Positions 18,459 through 28,126 of a DNA stretch of 64,000 nucleotides are shown one piece after another. The notes below the pieces were generated by a model that did no database searches, was not told the origin of the DNA, and saw nothing but the letters and a program-made list of their open reading frames with translations. The first letter of the stretch is position 1. Every line of letters begins with the position of its first letter. The position numbers and the translations under genes are program-made. Location: positions 62,001-126,000 of the forward strand of contig NZ_BMUL01000017.1 of assembly GCF_014650175.1 (NCBI RefSeq), in the 5' to 3' direction. Origin of the DNA: Streptomyces termitum (GTDB lineage Bacteria > Actinomycetota > Actinomycetes > Streptomycetales > Streptomycetaceae).

Positions 18459-19361
18459 ATGGACCTGGCCCTGCTCCGCACGTTCGTCACGGTGCACCGG
18501 GCCGGCTCGTTCACCCGCGCCGCCGCGCTCCTCGGCCTCTCCCAGCCCGCCGTCACCAGCCAGATCCGCACCCTGGAGCGCCAGCTCGGGCGGCCCCTCT
18601 TCCTGCGCCGGGCCCGCGGCGTCACCCCGACGACCATCGGCGACGAACTCGCCCACCGCGCCGCCCCGCACCTGGACGCCCTGGTCGAGATCGCCGAGAC
18701 CGGCCCCGACGCCGGGCGCGGGACCCGCACCCTGCACATCGCCGGGCCGCCGGAGTTCGTCTCCCTGCGCGCCCTGCCCGCGCTCGCCCCGCTCACCGCC
18801 CGGGGCATCCGGCTGCGCGCCTCCTTCACCGGCGACACCGAAGAGCTGCTCGACGGGCTCGCCGCCGGCCGCCACGACCTGGTCCTCACCACCGCCCGCC
18901 CGCGCGGCGGCCCGCTCACCGCCACCCCGCTCTGCGACGAGGAACTCGTCCTGGTCGCCGCCCCGCGCTGGGCGTCCCGGCTCTCCCCCGAGGCCCTGCT
19001 CGGCTCCGGGACCGACGCCGTGGTCCTGGATCAGCTCCCGGTGGTCGAGGTCCACGAGTCACTGCCCTTCGCCACCCGCTACTGGACGGCCGTCTTCGAC
19101 ACCGGGCCCGCGGCGGCGGCCACCGTCATCGCCCCCGACCTGCGGGCCGTCCGGGAGGCCGCGGCGGCCGGCGCGGGGCTGGCCGTGCTGCCGCGCCACC
19201 TGTGCGAGGAGGACCTGGCGCGGGGACGGCTCGTGGCCCTGCTCGATCCGCCGGTGCCCCCGCTGCGGACCTACTTCCTGGTGGTGCGGGCGGGAAGCCT
19301 CGCCCTGGCCCACATCGCGCGGGCCCACGAGGAACTCGTACGGGCCGCGGGGGAGTGGTGA
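18459..19361 (+). CDS. LysR family transcriptional regulator
   Basis: 300-residue regulator. The N-terminal winged HTH (MDLALLRTFVTVHRAGSFTR, LLGLSQPAVTSQIRTLERQ) occupies residues 1-60. A LysR substrate-binding domain follows, with HDLVLTTARPRGG and GAGLAVLPRHLCEE. The ATG at 18459 has GAGGGG 6 bases upstream. The 194-bp gap before it is locally AT-rich (TATTTATAG at 18403-18411) and could hold the promoter and an autoregulatory site. It overlaps or abuts the NUDIX gene (stop at 19361), so the two may be co-transcribed. The inducer and targets are unknown. Confidence 0.9.
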   Translation: MDLALLRTFVTVHRAGSFTRAAALLGLSQPAVTSQIRTLERQLGRPLFLRRARGVTPTTIGDELAHRAAPHLDALVEIAETGPDAGRGTRTLHIAGPPEFVSLRALPALAPLTARGIRLRASFTGDTEELLDGLAAGRHDLVLTTARPRGGPLTATPLCDEELVLVAAPRWASRLSPEALLGSGTDAVVLDQLPVVEVHESLPFATRYWTAVFDTGPAAAATVIAPDLRAVREAAAAGAGLAVLPRHLCEEDLARGRLVALLDPPVPPLRTYFLVVRAGSLALAHIARAHEELVRAAGEW

Positions 19362-19396
19362 GTTTCATCCCGGCGGGAACGGGCCATTTTCTTCCC

Positions 19397-19876
19397 ATGA
19401 CCGAAAGGCCCGTGGTCAAGCGCACCGCACGCGCCATCCTGCTCGACGGAGACGACCTCATCCTCATCAAGCGCACCAAACCGGGGGTGGATCCTTACTG
19501 GCTGACGCCCGGAGGCGGCGTCGAACCCTCCGACTCCACCGTCGTCGAGGCCCTCCACCGCGAGGTGCACGAGGAACTCGGCGCCAAGGTCGTCGACGTG
19601 GTGCCTTGCTTCGTCGACACCGTCGAGCACATCGTCGACGGCGGGGTCTCCGGCGTGAAGGTCCAGCACTTCTTCGTCTGCCGCCTGGAGTCGATGGACC
19701 CCGAGCTGCGGCACGGACCCGAGATCGACGAGCCGGTGGGCGAGTACGAGATCGTCCGGGTGCCCTTCAGCCGGGTGGGCATCGCCGCCGTCCACCTGGT
19801 GCCGCTCTCACTGCGCCACTATCTCGACGGGAACATCGAGGGCGTCCGCGCCATGCACGCCCCCGACCTCGGCTGA
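19397..19876 (+). CDS. NUDIX hydrolase
   Basis: 159-residue NUDIX-fold pyrophosphohydrolase. The Nudix box G-x5-E-x7-REVxEELG is complete (GGGVEPSDSTVVEALHREVH followed by EELGA) at about residues 36-60. The family hydrolyses nucleoside diphosphates linked to another moiety, and the substrate here is unknown. The ATG at 19397 gives MTERPVVKRTARAILLDGDD. An in-frame GTG at 19358 overlapping the LysR stop, with GGGGGAG upstream, would add 13 residues and translationally couple the two. The last 69 bp overlap the 3' end of the convergent flavohemoprotein gene, which is unusual. Confidence 0.9.
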   Translation: MTERPVVKRTARAILLDGDDLILIKRTKPGVDPYWLTPGGGVEPSDSTVVEALHREVHEELGAKVVDVVPCFVDTVEHIVDGGVSGVKVQHFFVCRLESMDPELRHGPEIDEPVGEYEIVRVPFSRVGIAAVHLVPLSLRHYLDGNIEGVRAMHAPDLG

Positions 19877-21037
19877 CGGGCCCTCCGCCCCGGCCCGCTC
19901 CGCCGGGAGGTCGTGGCGGATCCGCTCCGGGCTGACCCCGGCGCCGCGCAGCACGCCGACGCCCTGCCGGACCATGCCCGGCGGGCCCGAGAGGTAGGCG
20001 TCCCGCCCGGTCCACGGGCCGGCCGCCCCCGCCGCCGCAGGCAGCCCCCGGGCCCCGGTGACCGGGTGGACGGAGAGCCACGGGAAGGTCCGCTGGAGCC
20101 GCAGCAGGGCGTCCAGGTCGTAGAGGTCCGGCTCGCCCCGGGCCCCGTAGAAGACGTCGACCCGGCGCCGGTCGCCGTGCTCGGCGACGTCCTCCACCAG
20201 GGCCCGGATCGGCGCGATGCCGGTGCCCCCGCCCAGGCAGAGCAGCCCGGCGTCGGTGGCGTGGTCGACCGTCATCGAACCGGCCGGGGGACCGAGCCGG
20301 AGCACGTCCCCGGGCCGGGCCCGGTGGACCAGCGCCCGGGACACCCAGCCGGCCGGGACCGCCTTCACGTGCAGGGTGAGCAGGCCGTCCGGGCGGGGCG
20401 CCGAGGCCAAGGAGTAGTGCCGCCAGATCCGCGGCCACCAGGGCGTCTCCAGGGTGGTGTACTGCCCGGCGAGGAAGGGGTAGGGCGCGTCGGTCCGGAG
20501 CGTGAGCACGGCGACGTCCGGGGTCCGCGGCTCGTGCGCGACCACCTCGGCCAGCCACCGGGCGGGGGAGTTCCGCCCCTCCTCGGCCGCGGCGTCGATC
20601 ATGGTCTGCGAGATCGTCGTGTACGCGCGGACCCAGGCCGCCTCGGTCTTCCCGTCCCAGACCCGCCCCGCGTACCGCGCGAGCGCGCCCAGGAGGGCCT
20701 CGCCGACCGCCGGGTAGTGGGCCGCCTCCACCCCGTACTTCCGGTGGCCCCGGCCGAGCCGGCCCAGGTACCCGGTGAGGAACGGGCCGTCGTCCAGCCG
20801 CTCGGCGACGGTGAGCAGCGACGCGAACAGCAGGTCCCGCTGGACGTCCATCGCGGCCGGGAAGAGGGCGCGCAGGTCGGGGTTCCGGACGAAGAGGAGG
20901 GCGTAGAAGTACGAGGTCACCGTGTCGGAGATCGGGGCGACCTCGTCGAGCGTGCGCCGGACGAGCACCGCGTCGGGCGGGGGCTCCGCCGTCCACCGGG
21001 CCACCGTCCCGTCGCCCGCACCGGTCGGACCGTCCAT
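19808..21037 (-). CDS. Flavohemoglobin-like protein (globin plus FAD/NAD reductase)
   Basis: 409-residue two-domain protein. Residues ~15-150 are a globin domain (ISDTVTSYFYALLFVRNPDL, GHRKYGVEAAHYPAVGEALL). Residues ~160-390 form a ferredoxin-NADP reductase-like module with the FAD motif WRHYSLASAP and the nucleotide-binding GGGTGIAPIRAL, plus YLSGPPGMV. Such proteins oxidise nitric oxide to nitrate or serve as haem oxidoreductases. The start ATG at 21037 has GAGG at a usable distance. The C-terminus after RIRHDLP (AERAGAEGPSAEVGGVHGAD and on to the end) reads through the reverse complement of the NUDIX gene and does not look like family sequence. The natural stop was therefore probably lost. 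Confidence 0.88.
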   Translation of the reverse strand: MDGPTGAGDGTVARWTAEPPPDAVLVRRTLDEVAPISDTVTSYFYALLFVRNPDLRALFPAAMDVQRDLLFASLLTVAERLDDGPFLTGYLGRLGRGHRKYGVEAAHYPAVGEALLGALARYAGRVWDGKTEAAWVRAYTTISQTMIDAAAEEGRNSPARWLAEVVAHEPRTPDVAVLTLRTDAPYPFLAGQYTTLETPWWPRIWRHYSLASAPRPDGLLTLHVKAVPAGWVSRALVHRARPGDVLRLGPPAGSMTVDHATDAGLLCLGGGTGIAPIRALVEDVAEHGDRRRVDVFYGARGEPDLYDLDALLRLQRTFPWLSVHPVTGARGLPAAAGAAGPWTGRDAYLSGPPGMVRQGVGVLRGAGVSPERIRHDLPAERAGAEGPSAEVGGVHGADALDVPVEIVAQ

Positions 21038-21197
21038 GTCTGCCTCGCCTCACCCAGCCGGCTTCCGTGCTCGCAGCATGGCGCCCGGGGGGCCCGCTCC
21101 GGGCGGAAAGCGGCGTTCCCGGCCCGAACCCCGGGCGCGCGGGCTAGGCTCCCGTCTTTACGGCGGACGTACCTCCCGGTGGTCCGGTGCAGGACCC

Positions 21198-21211
21198 GTT
21201 TCACGTGAAAC
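21198..21211. promoter_or_regulatory. parS site
   Basis: Perfect GTTTCACGTGAAAC, the Streptomyces ParB-binding centromere sequence, upstream of the GNAT gene. It is the parS site furthest from dnaA in this window. Confidence 0.95.
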
Positions 21212-21264
21212 ATCGACGGAAAACCCCTGGACGGAAGATCACCGCGTGGGCGAGCCTGGTCGTC

Positions 21265-22128
21265 ATGCCGATCTCCCCCGCCGCGCTCGCCCAGCTCCCC
21301 GTACGCCGCCTCGGTCCGGCCGACCTCCTCGCCTGCGCCGACCTCTCCGAGAACCGCGGCTGGCTCCGTGAGGAACACAAGTGGGAACTGCTGCTCACCG
21401 CCGGCACCGGGTACGGCATCGACGACCCGGAGGGCGAGGGACTGCTCGCCTGCTCCGTGGTCACCTCCTACGGCCCCGGGCTCGCCGCCATCGGCATGGT
21501 GCTGGTCGCCGAGCGGTACGCCCGCCGGGGCGTGGGCCGGCGGCTGATGCGGTACGTGCTGGAGGAGACCGGCGAGACCCCGCTGACGCTCTACGCCACC
21601 GCCAACGGCCAGCCGCTCTACGAGGGCCTCGGCTTCACCGAGATCGCCCGGGCCGAGATGGTGAAGGGCCGCTTCTCCTTCTCCGCGCCCGCCCCGGACG
21701 TCACGGTCCGGCCGGCCACCGCCGAGGACCTCCAGGACGTCCTCCGGCTCGACCGGGAGATCTTCGGCCTCGATCGCACCCCGCTCATCACCCGGCTCCC
21801 GGCCTTCGCCGACCACCTGCGGGTCGCCGTCGACGGCGGCGTGATCACCGGCTTCGCCGCCGCCTGGCCCAACATGGACACCCATGTCATCGGCCCGCTG
21901 ATCGCCCGCGACACGGCCACCGCCCAGGCCCTGGTCGCCTCCCTGGCGGAAGCCTCGGACCGCCCGCTGCGCACCGACATCGAACTCCGCCACACCGCGC
22001 TGCTGGGCTGGCTCAAGGAGAACGGGCTGAACACGATCATCACCAACGCGGTGATGGTCCGCTCGATCCCGGACCTCCCCGGGGACGCCGACCGGCGCTT
22101 CGCCCCCCTGACCGTCGCGGCGGGCTGA
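21265..22128 (+). CDS. GNAT acetyltransferase with two GNAT-like domains
   Basis: 287-residue protein. The N-terminal half is a complete GNAT domain with the acetyl-CoA loop YARRGVGRRLMRYVLEETG at about residues 90-108 and LYEGLGFTEIARAE. From about residue 150 (VTVRPATAEDLQDVLRLDRE) a second GNAT-related domain follows, lacking an obvious acetyl-CoA loop. This matches the two-domain GNAT proteins whose C-terminal half resembles the YjdJ/DUF-type fold. The substrate is unknown. The ATG at 21265 (MPISPAALAQLPVRRLGPAD) is chosen because the upstream in-frame codons run through the parS site and read FHVKH, an artefact of parS. Confidence 0.85.
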   Translation: MPISPAALAQLPVRRLGPADLLACADLSENRGWLREEHKWELLLTAGTGYGIDDPEGEGLLACSVVTSYGPGLAAIGMVLVAERYARRGVGRRLMRYVLEETGETPLTLYATANGQPLYEGLGFTEIARAEMVKGRFSFSAPAPDVTVRPATAEDLQDVLRLDREIFGLDRTPLITRLPAFADHLRVAVDGGVITGFAAAWPNMDTHVIGPLIARDTATAQALVASLAEASDRPLRTDIELRHTALLGWLKENGLNTIITNAVMVRSIPDLPGDADRRFAPLTVAAG

Positions 22129-22159
22129 CCCCGGCCGCTCCCGGGCCCGGTGACGAGCG

Positions 22160-22190
22160 CCGCAATACTTGCACACGCGCACTATTGCGG
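22160..22190. promoter_or_regulatory. Possible operator of the MarR regulator
   Basis: CCGCAATA (22160-22167) and TATTGCGG (22183-22190) form a perfect 8-bp inverted repeat with a 15-base spacer, 60-90 bp before the marR-type start in an otherwise GC-rich gap. The position and AT content suggest an autoregulatory site overlapping the promoter. Inference from symmetry only. Confidence 0.5.
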
Positions 22191-22251
22191 TGCATCGTCT
22201 ACTCTGGATTCCGAGCGACCCCTCCACCGAGGAGAGAGACCGAGGAGAGCC

Positions 22252-22710
22252 ATGACCGCGACGGACCCCGCCCTCACCGCACTCGCCCAGCGCTGGTGCG
22301 CCCTCTCCCTCCTGCACGGCCGGATCGAGTCCCACATCGAGCGCGCCCTGGAGTCCCGTCACGGCCTGAGCGCCCGCGAGTACTCGCTCCTCGACGTCCT
22401 CAGCCGCCAGCACGACGGCCCCGGCGGCCACCTCCAGATGAAGCAGGTAGCCGACGCCGTGGTGCTCAGCCAGAGCGCCACCACCCGGCTCGTCACGCGC
22501 CTGGAGGACCGCGGCCTGCTCACCCGCTACCTCTGCGCCACCGACCGGCGGGGCATCTACACCGACGTCACCGAGGCCGGCCAGAAGCTCCTCGCGGAGG
22601 CCCGCCCCACCAACGACGGCGCCCTGCGCGAGGCCCTCGACGCCGCCGCGCTCAACCCGGAACTGGCCCCCCTGGTCCAGGTCCTCGAAGGCGAGACCGC
22701 CGCCGTCTGA
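22252..22710 (+). CDS. MarR family transcriptional regulator
   Basis: 152-residue MarR-type protein with the winged-helix core in order: SAREYSLLDVLSRQHDG, MKQVADAVVLSQSATTRLVT, RLEDRGLLTRYLCATDRRG and IYTDVTEAGQKLLAEA. Such dimeric repressors respond to small ligands or oxidants. A neat inverted repeat lies just upstream. The ATG at 22252 has GAGGAGAG 4-11 bases upstream. It is followed after 29 bp by a GNAT gene on the same strand, a likely co-transcribed and possibly co-regulated partner. Confidence 0.92.
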   Translation: MTATDPALTALAQRWCALSLLHGRIESHIERALESRHGLSAREYSLLDVLSRQHDGPGGHLQMKQVADAVVLSQSATTRLVTRLEDRGLLTRYLCATDRRGIYTDVTEAGQKLLAEARPTNDGALREALDAAALNPELAPLVQVLEGETAAV

Positions 22711-22739
22711 CGGCCCGCCCGGCCCGTACGCTGCGGGGC

Positions 22740-23192
22740 ATGAGCGATCTTCAGATCCGCCCCGCGGCCCCGGCCGACCTCCCCGCCATCGTCGCGATGC
22801 TCGCCGACGACCCGCTCGGCGCCCTGCGCGAGTCCCCCGACGACCTGGCGCCGTACCGCGCCGCCTTCGCCCGGCTCGCCGACGACCCGAACCAGCGGCT
22901 CGTGGTCGCCGAGCGCGGCGGCAAGGTCGTCGGCACACTCCAGCTCACGATCGTCCCCGGCCTCTCCCGGCGCGGCGCCACCCGCTCGATCATCGAGGGG
23001 GTGCGCATCCACTCCGAGGAGCGCGGCAGCGGCCTGGGCACCCTGCTCGTCGAGTGGGCCGTCGAGGAGTCCCGCCGCCTGGAGTGCGTGCTGGTCCAGC
23101 TGACCTCCGACGCCACCCGCACCGACGCCCACCGCTTCTACGAGCGCCTCGGCTTCGAGGCGAGCCACCTGGGCTTCAAGCGGGCGCTCTGA
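22740..23192 (+). CDS. GNAT family N-acetyltransferase
   Basis: 150-residue single GNAT domain. It begins MSDLQIRPAAPADLPAIVAM, has the substrate strand VVGTLQLTIVPGLSRRGATR and the acetyl-CoA loop EERGSGLGTLLVEWAVEESR at about residues 97-116, and ends in FYERLGFEASHLGFKRAL. This is close to the small-amine or amino acid acetyltransferases often paired with MarR regulators. The acceptor is unknown. Confidence 0.92.
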   Translation: MSDLQIRPAAPADLPAIVAMLADDPLGALRESPDDLAPYRAAFARLADDPNQRLVVAERGGKVVGTLQLTIVPGLSRRGATRSIIEGVRIHSEERGSGLGTLLVEWAVEESRRLECVLVQLTSDATRTDAHRFYERLGFEASHLGFKRAL

Positions 23193-23213
23193 CGCCCCGC
23201 CTGGACGACCACA

Positions 23214-23280
23214 CGTCGTGAACGTCCGTGTTTCACGTGAAACACGGACGTTCACGACGGAGACACGGACGTTCACGACG
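23214..23280. repeat. 46-bp perfect palindrome around a parS, plus an extra arm copy
   Basis: 23214-23259 is a perfect palindrome centred exactly on the parS at 23230-23243. Its arms are CGTCGTGAACGTCCGT and the complement. A further copy of the right arm, ACACGGACGTTCACGACG, follows at 23263-23280, so the arm occurs three times. It sits between the convergent GNAT and serine hydrolase genes, where it could also act as a bidirectional terminator. Confidence 0.9.
23230..23243. promoter_or_regulatory. parS site at the centre of a long palindrome
   Basis: Perfect GTTTCACGTGAAAC. The flanking arms extend the symmetry to 46 bp. Confidence 0.95.
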
Positions 23281-23291
23281 TCAGGTCCGGC

Positions 23292-24674
23292 TCACAGCCC
23301 GCGCCAGCCCGCCTCGTCCACCCCGCCCGGGACCGCGTCCCCGGGCTCGTACGGCTCCCGGGTGAAGACGAAGGAGCCGAGGTCGAGGTGGCTGACGCCG
23401 CCGTCCGGACGCCGGACGACCGTCAGCGCCTCCCCCGCGTAGTAGCCGTCCAGCCCGACCCATCCGCCCTCGGGCAGCGCCCGGAAGCGGGCCCTGCGGC
23501 CGGTGCCCCGCAGCGGCTCCAGGACCACCCCGCGCTCCGGGCCCACCCGCAGGCCGTACGCGTACGTCCCCCAGTACCAGGGGCCGGTCAGCTCCAGCAG
23601 CTCCCGGTCGACCTCGCCCGCCGGCAGCGGGCGCCACGGCTCGGGGAACCGCGGCTCGGCCTCCACCACGGTCCGTACGAGATCGGCGGCGACGACACCG
23701 GTCAGCGGGCCGCTCGTCGCGTTGGCCAGGGCGACGCCCGCCACGCCCTGCTCGACGTCCACCCAGAGTCCGGCCACGAAGCCCGGCAGCGAACCGCCGT
23801 GCCCGATGAGGGAGCCGCCCTCCCCGTACGCGATCTGGAGGCCGAGCCCGTACCCCATCTGCGGGTCGCCCACGGCCGGCGGACCGGCCGGGACCCGCAT
23901 CTCGGCGACGGACGCGGCGCTCAGCACCCGGTCGTCACCGGCGGCCAGGAACAGCCCGAAGCGGCAGAGATCGGCCGCCGTCGACCAGAGCTGCCCGGCC
24001 GGGGCCATCACCCCCAGGTGCTCGGAGGGCTCCGGGAGGAGGACGTCGGCCCACGGGTGCACCGCCCAGCCCGAGGCGTGCGGGGCCACCGGGTCCACCG
24101 TCGTACGGCCCATCCCCAGCGGCTCCAGGATCTCGCCGCGCAGCGCCTCCTCCCAGGAGGTCCCGCGCACCGCCTCGACCAGCGAACCGAGCAGGGTGTA
24201 GCCGGGGTTGGAGTAGTGGAAGCTCCGGCCCGCCGGATGGACCACCGGCTTCTCCCCCAGGACCTCGGGCAGCCCGGGGCGCGTGCTCCCCGGCGTCCGC
24301 TCCCACCAGGGCGAGGGCGTCTCCGCCGCCAGGCCCGTGGTGTGGCCGAGGAGCTGAGCGATCGTCACCTCGCCCACCCCCGTGCCCGGCAGGTGCTTCT
24401 CCAGCGGATCGTCGAGACCGAGCAGCCCCTCGTCCCGCAGCCGCAGGACGAGGACGGCGGTGAACACCTTGGTGATGGATCCGATCCGGTACTGCGTGTC
24501 GGCGTCCGGGACGTGCCCCTCGACGCAACTGCGGGAACCGCTCCAGACCATGGCTCCCCCGCGCGCCACGGCCCCGACGAACGAGGGCGCGCGGCCCTCG
24601 CTCTGGGCGCGGGCCACACGGTGCAGCAGGGAACGCTCGGTGCTGGGCAGCAGGGCTTCGAAGTCTGAGGTCAT
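23292..24674 (-). CDS. Serine hydrolase of the beta-lactamase/class C family
   Basis: 460 residues. The catalytic SxxK is SITK at residues 66-69, the Tyr motif is YSN in FHYSNPGYTLLGSLVEA near residue 150, and the third element is HGG in LIGHGGSLPGF. This gives the active-site set of class C beta-lactamase-like peptidases and esterases. After about residue 340 an extra beta-rich domain (WYWGTYAYGLRVGPERGVV) resembles the DUF3471-like C-terminal domain of this group. No signal peptide is seen, so it is probably cytoplasmic. Its start ATG overlaps the stop of the MFS gene (ATGA), implying one transcript and coupled translation. The substrate is unknown; a transporter partner hints at a peptide or ester compound. 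Confidence 0.88.
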   Translation of the reverse strand: MTSDFEALLPSTERSLLHRVARAQSEGRAPSFVGAVARGGAMVWSGSRSCVEGHVPDADTQYRIGSITKVFTAVLVLRLRDEGLLGLDDPLEKHLPGTGVGEVTIAQLLGHTTGLAAETPSPWWERTPGSTRPGLPEVLGEKPVVHPAGRSFHYSNPGYTLLGSLVEAVRGTSWEEALRGEILEPLGMGRTTVDPVAPHASGWAVHPWADVLLPEPSEHLGVMAPAGQLWSTAADLCRFGLFLAAGDDRVLSAASVAEMRVPAGPPAVGDPQMGYGLGLQIAYGEGGSLIGHGGSLPGFVAGLWVDVEQGVAGVALANATSGPLTGVVAADLVRTVVEAEPRFPEPWRPLPAGEVDRELLELTGPWYWGTYAYGLRVGPERGVVLEPLRGTGRRARFRALPEGGWVGLDGYYAGEALTVVRRPDGGVSHLDLGSFVFTREPYEPGDAVPGGVDEAGWRGL

Positions 24675-25906
24675 GCCCCGATCATGCCGCGCGGGCCGCT
24701 CCGGTCCCGCCGAATATCCGCCGCCCCGGCCCCGCCCGGCGCGCGGCCGGGGCCCCGCGGGACGTACCGGTCCAGCGCCCACACGGCCAGCGCGCACAGC
24801 GCGAAGCCCGCGCCAAGGAGGCTGGAGCCCGCCCAGCCCCAGGAGGCGAAGACGGCGGTGGTCGCGGCCGCCCCGAGGGCGGAGCCGAGCGAGTAGAAGA
24901 GCATGTAGCCGCCGATGACACCGCTCGTGCGCTCCGGACGGGCGGCGGTGAGCCGGTGCTGGTTGCCGACGTGGACGGCCTGGACCGCGAAGTCGAGGAG
25001 CACGATGCCTGCCGCGAGGAGCCAGAGCGCCCAGGACAGCCGGGCGATCGCCACCCAGGAGACGACCAGCAGGACGAGCGCGAGACCGGTGACCGGGGCG
25101 GCCCGCCCCGCGTCCGCCCACCGGCCCGCGCGGGCCGCCCCGAGGGCACCGGCGAGCCCGGCGACGCCGAACAGGCCGATCTGGCTCTCGTTCAGCTCCC
25201 AGGGCGCGTCCGCCAGCGGCAGTGAGAGCCCGCTCCACAGCGTCCCGAACGAGGCGAAGAGGAAGAACGCGACGAGCCCGTGCGTCAGCAGGAGGCGCCC
25301 GCGGAACAGCCCGCCGAACGAGGCGAGGACCCGCCCGTACCCCCCGGTCCTCCTGCGCCCCTCCGGCGGGAGGACGGTGAGGACGAGGGCGGCGAGTCCG
25401 AGCGACAGCGCCGCCAGCACCGCGTACACGCTCCGCCAGCCCCACGCCTCGGCGAGCGCCCCGGCGACGACCCGCGCGCCCAGAATGCCGACGACGACGC
25501 CCGAGGTCACGACCCCGATGGCCCGGCCGCGCTCGGCGGGCGGCGAGACCGAGGCGGCGTAGGCCACCGCAGTCTGCACGACGACCGCGAGCAGTCCGGT
25601 GACGGCGAGCCCCGCGAGCGCCGTCCACACGGTGGCGGCCGCGGCCGTCACGCCCAGGGCGACCGCACCGGCCGCGAGGTGGACGGCCAGGAGCCGGCGC
25701 CGGTCGGCGACCACGTCGCCCAGCGGGACCAGCAGCACCAGCCCCACCAGGTAGCCGACCTGGCCGGTCGCGACGATCCACCCGGCCCGCGCCGCCGGGA
25801 GGCCGAGCTCCCGCCCCATCGGCTCCAGGACCGGCTGCGCGGCGTAGACCCCCGCCACGGCGACGCCGCACACCACGGCGAGCAGGACCCTCCGTGTTCC
25901 GTCCAT
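24671..25906 (-). CDS. MFS transporter
   Basis: 411 residues with about 12 hydrophobic helices. It carries the A-motif-like loop GDVVADRRRLLAVHLAAGAV between helices 2 and 3, and ERGRAIGVVTSGVVVGILGA. It resembles drug-efflux-type MFS proteins of the YfcJ/arabinose-efflux type. The start is the ATG at 25906 (MDGTRRVLLAVVCGVAVAGV). An in-frame start further upstream would lie in the shared promoter. Divergent from an HxlR-type regulator with an 86-bp intergenic region, which probably controls it. Confidence 0.88.
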   Translation of the reverse strand: MDGTRRVLLAVVCGVAVAGVYAAQPVLEPMGRELGLPAARAGWIVATGQVGYLVGLVLLVPLGDVVADRRRLLAVHLAAGAVALGVTAAAATVWTALAGLAVTGLLAVVVQTAVAYAASVSPPAERGRAIGVVTSGVVVGILGARVVAGALAEAWGWRSVYAVLAALSLGLAALVLTVLPPEGRRRTGGYGRVLASFGGLFRGRLLLTHGLVAFFLFASFGTLWSGLSLPLADAPWELNESQIGLFGVAGLAGALGAARAGRWADAGRAAPVTGLALVLLVVSWVAIARLSWALWLLAAGIVLLDFAVQAVHVGNQHRLTAARPERTSGVIGGYMLFYSLGSALGAAATTAVFASWGWAGSSLLGAGFALCALAVWALDRYVPRGPGRAPGGAGAADIRRDRSGPRGMIGA

Positions 25907-25938
25907 CGCACCCCAACCCCAATCGGTAGCAGATTGCA

Positions 25939-25952
25939 ACCGTTTTGACGGT
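25939..25952. promoter_or_regulatory. Possible HxlR operator
   Basis: ACCGT-TTTG-ACGGT is a small perfect inverted repeat in the middle of the 86-bp gap between the divergent MFS and hxlR-type genes. Shared operators in this position are common for HxlR regulators. Weak evidence, from symmetry and place. Confidence 0.35.
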
Positions 25953-25992
25953 AGGGCATGCTGGTTTCACTTCGCAACTCATCGGAGGTGTC

Positions 25993-26454
25993 ATGCCGCG
26001 CGCCACCGCGCCCGCCGCGCAGCCGGACTGGACCGACCCCGACTGTCCCGTCGCCCGCGCGCTCGACCTCGTCGGCGACCGGTGGAGCCTGCTCGTCGTC
26101 CGCGACGCGATGGACGGCGCCCGCGCCTTCACCGAGTTCCAGCGGCGCACCGGCATCGCCCGCAACATCCTCACCGAGCGCCTCCGCCGGCTCACCGCCC
26201 ACGGCGTCCTCACCCAGCGCACCGCGCCCTCCGGCCGCCGTCAGGAGTACGTGCTCACCGACGCCGGCCGCGACCTCTTCTCGGTCGTCCTCACCCTGCG
26301 GCAGTGGGGCGAGCGCCACGCCTTCGCCCCCGGCGAGGAGCACTCCGTCCTCGTCGACGCGCACGGCGCCCCGGTCCCGGAACTCACCCCGTCCGCCCCC
26401 GACGGAACCCCCCTGGGCCCCGACACCACCCACGTCGTGAAACGCACTCCGTGA
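25993..26454 (+). CDS. HxlR family transcriptional regulator
   Basis: 153-residue HxlR-type winged-helix protein. Typical sequence is CPVARALDLVGDRWSLLVVR, FTEFQRRTGIARNILTERLR and YVLTDAGRDLFSVVLTLRQW, with a single conserved Cys at about residue 18 that can sense redox or aldehydes in relatives. The C-terminus adds about 40 residues. The ATG at 25993 has GGAGGTG 3-9 bases upstream. It is divergent from the MFS/serine-hydrolase operon, its likely target, and convergent with dnaB only 21 bp away. Confidence 0.92.
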   Translation: MPRATAPAAQPDWTDPDCPVARALDLVGDRWSLLVVRDAMDGARAFTEFQRRTGIARNILTERLRRLTAHGVLTQRTAPSGRRQEYVLTDAGRDLFSVVLTLRQWGERHAFAPGEEHSVLVDAHGAPVPELTPSAPDGTPLGPDTTHVVKRTP

Positions 26455-26475
26455 GCCGCCGGGCCGGAGGTCCGG

Positions 26476-27978
<1,503 letters not shown>

Positions 27979-28126
27979 CAAGCCACCTCCTCCCGTCCGC
28001 TCCGCGGACCTCGCCGTGCCACTCTTTCTCACACGACTGCGTTGTTCAAAGAAGGGCTGGGGGACCTCTTTTGGCGCGTCGGGCGCCGGTCCACGGTAGG
28101 CGCGTCGGGGCCTCCAGCCAATCCGG

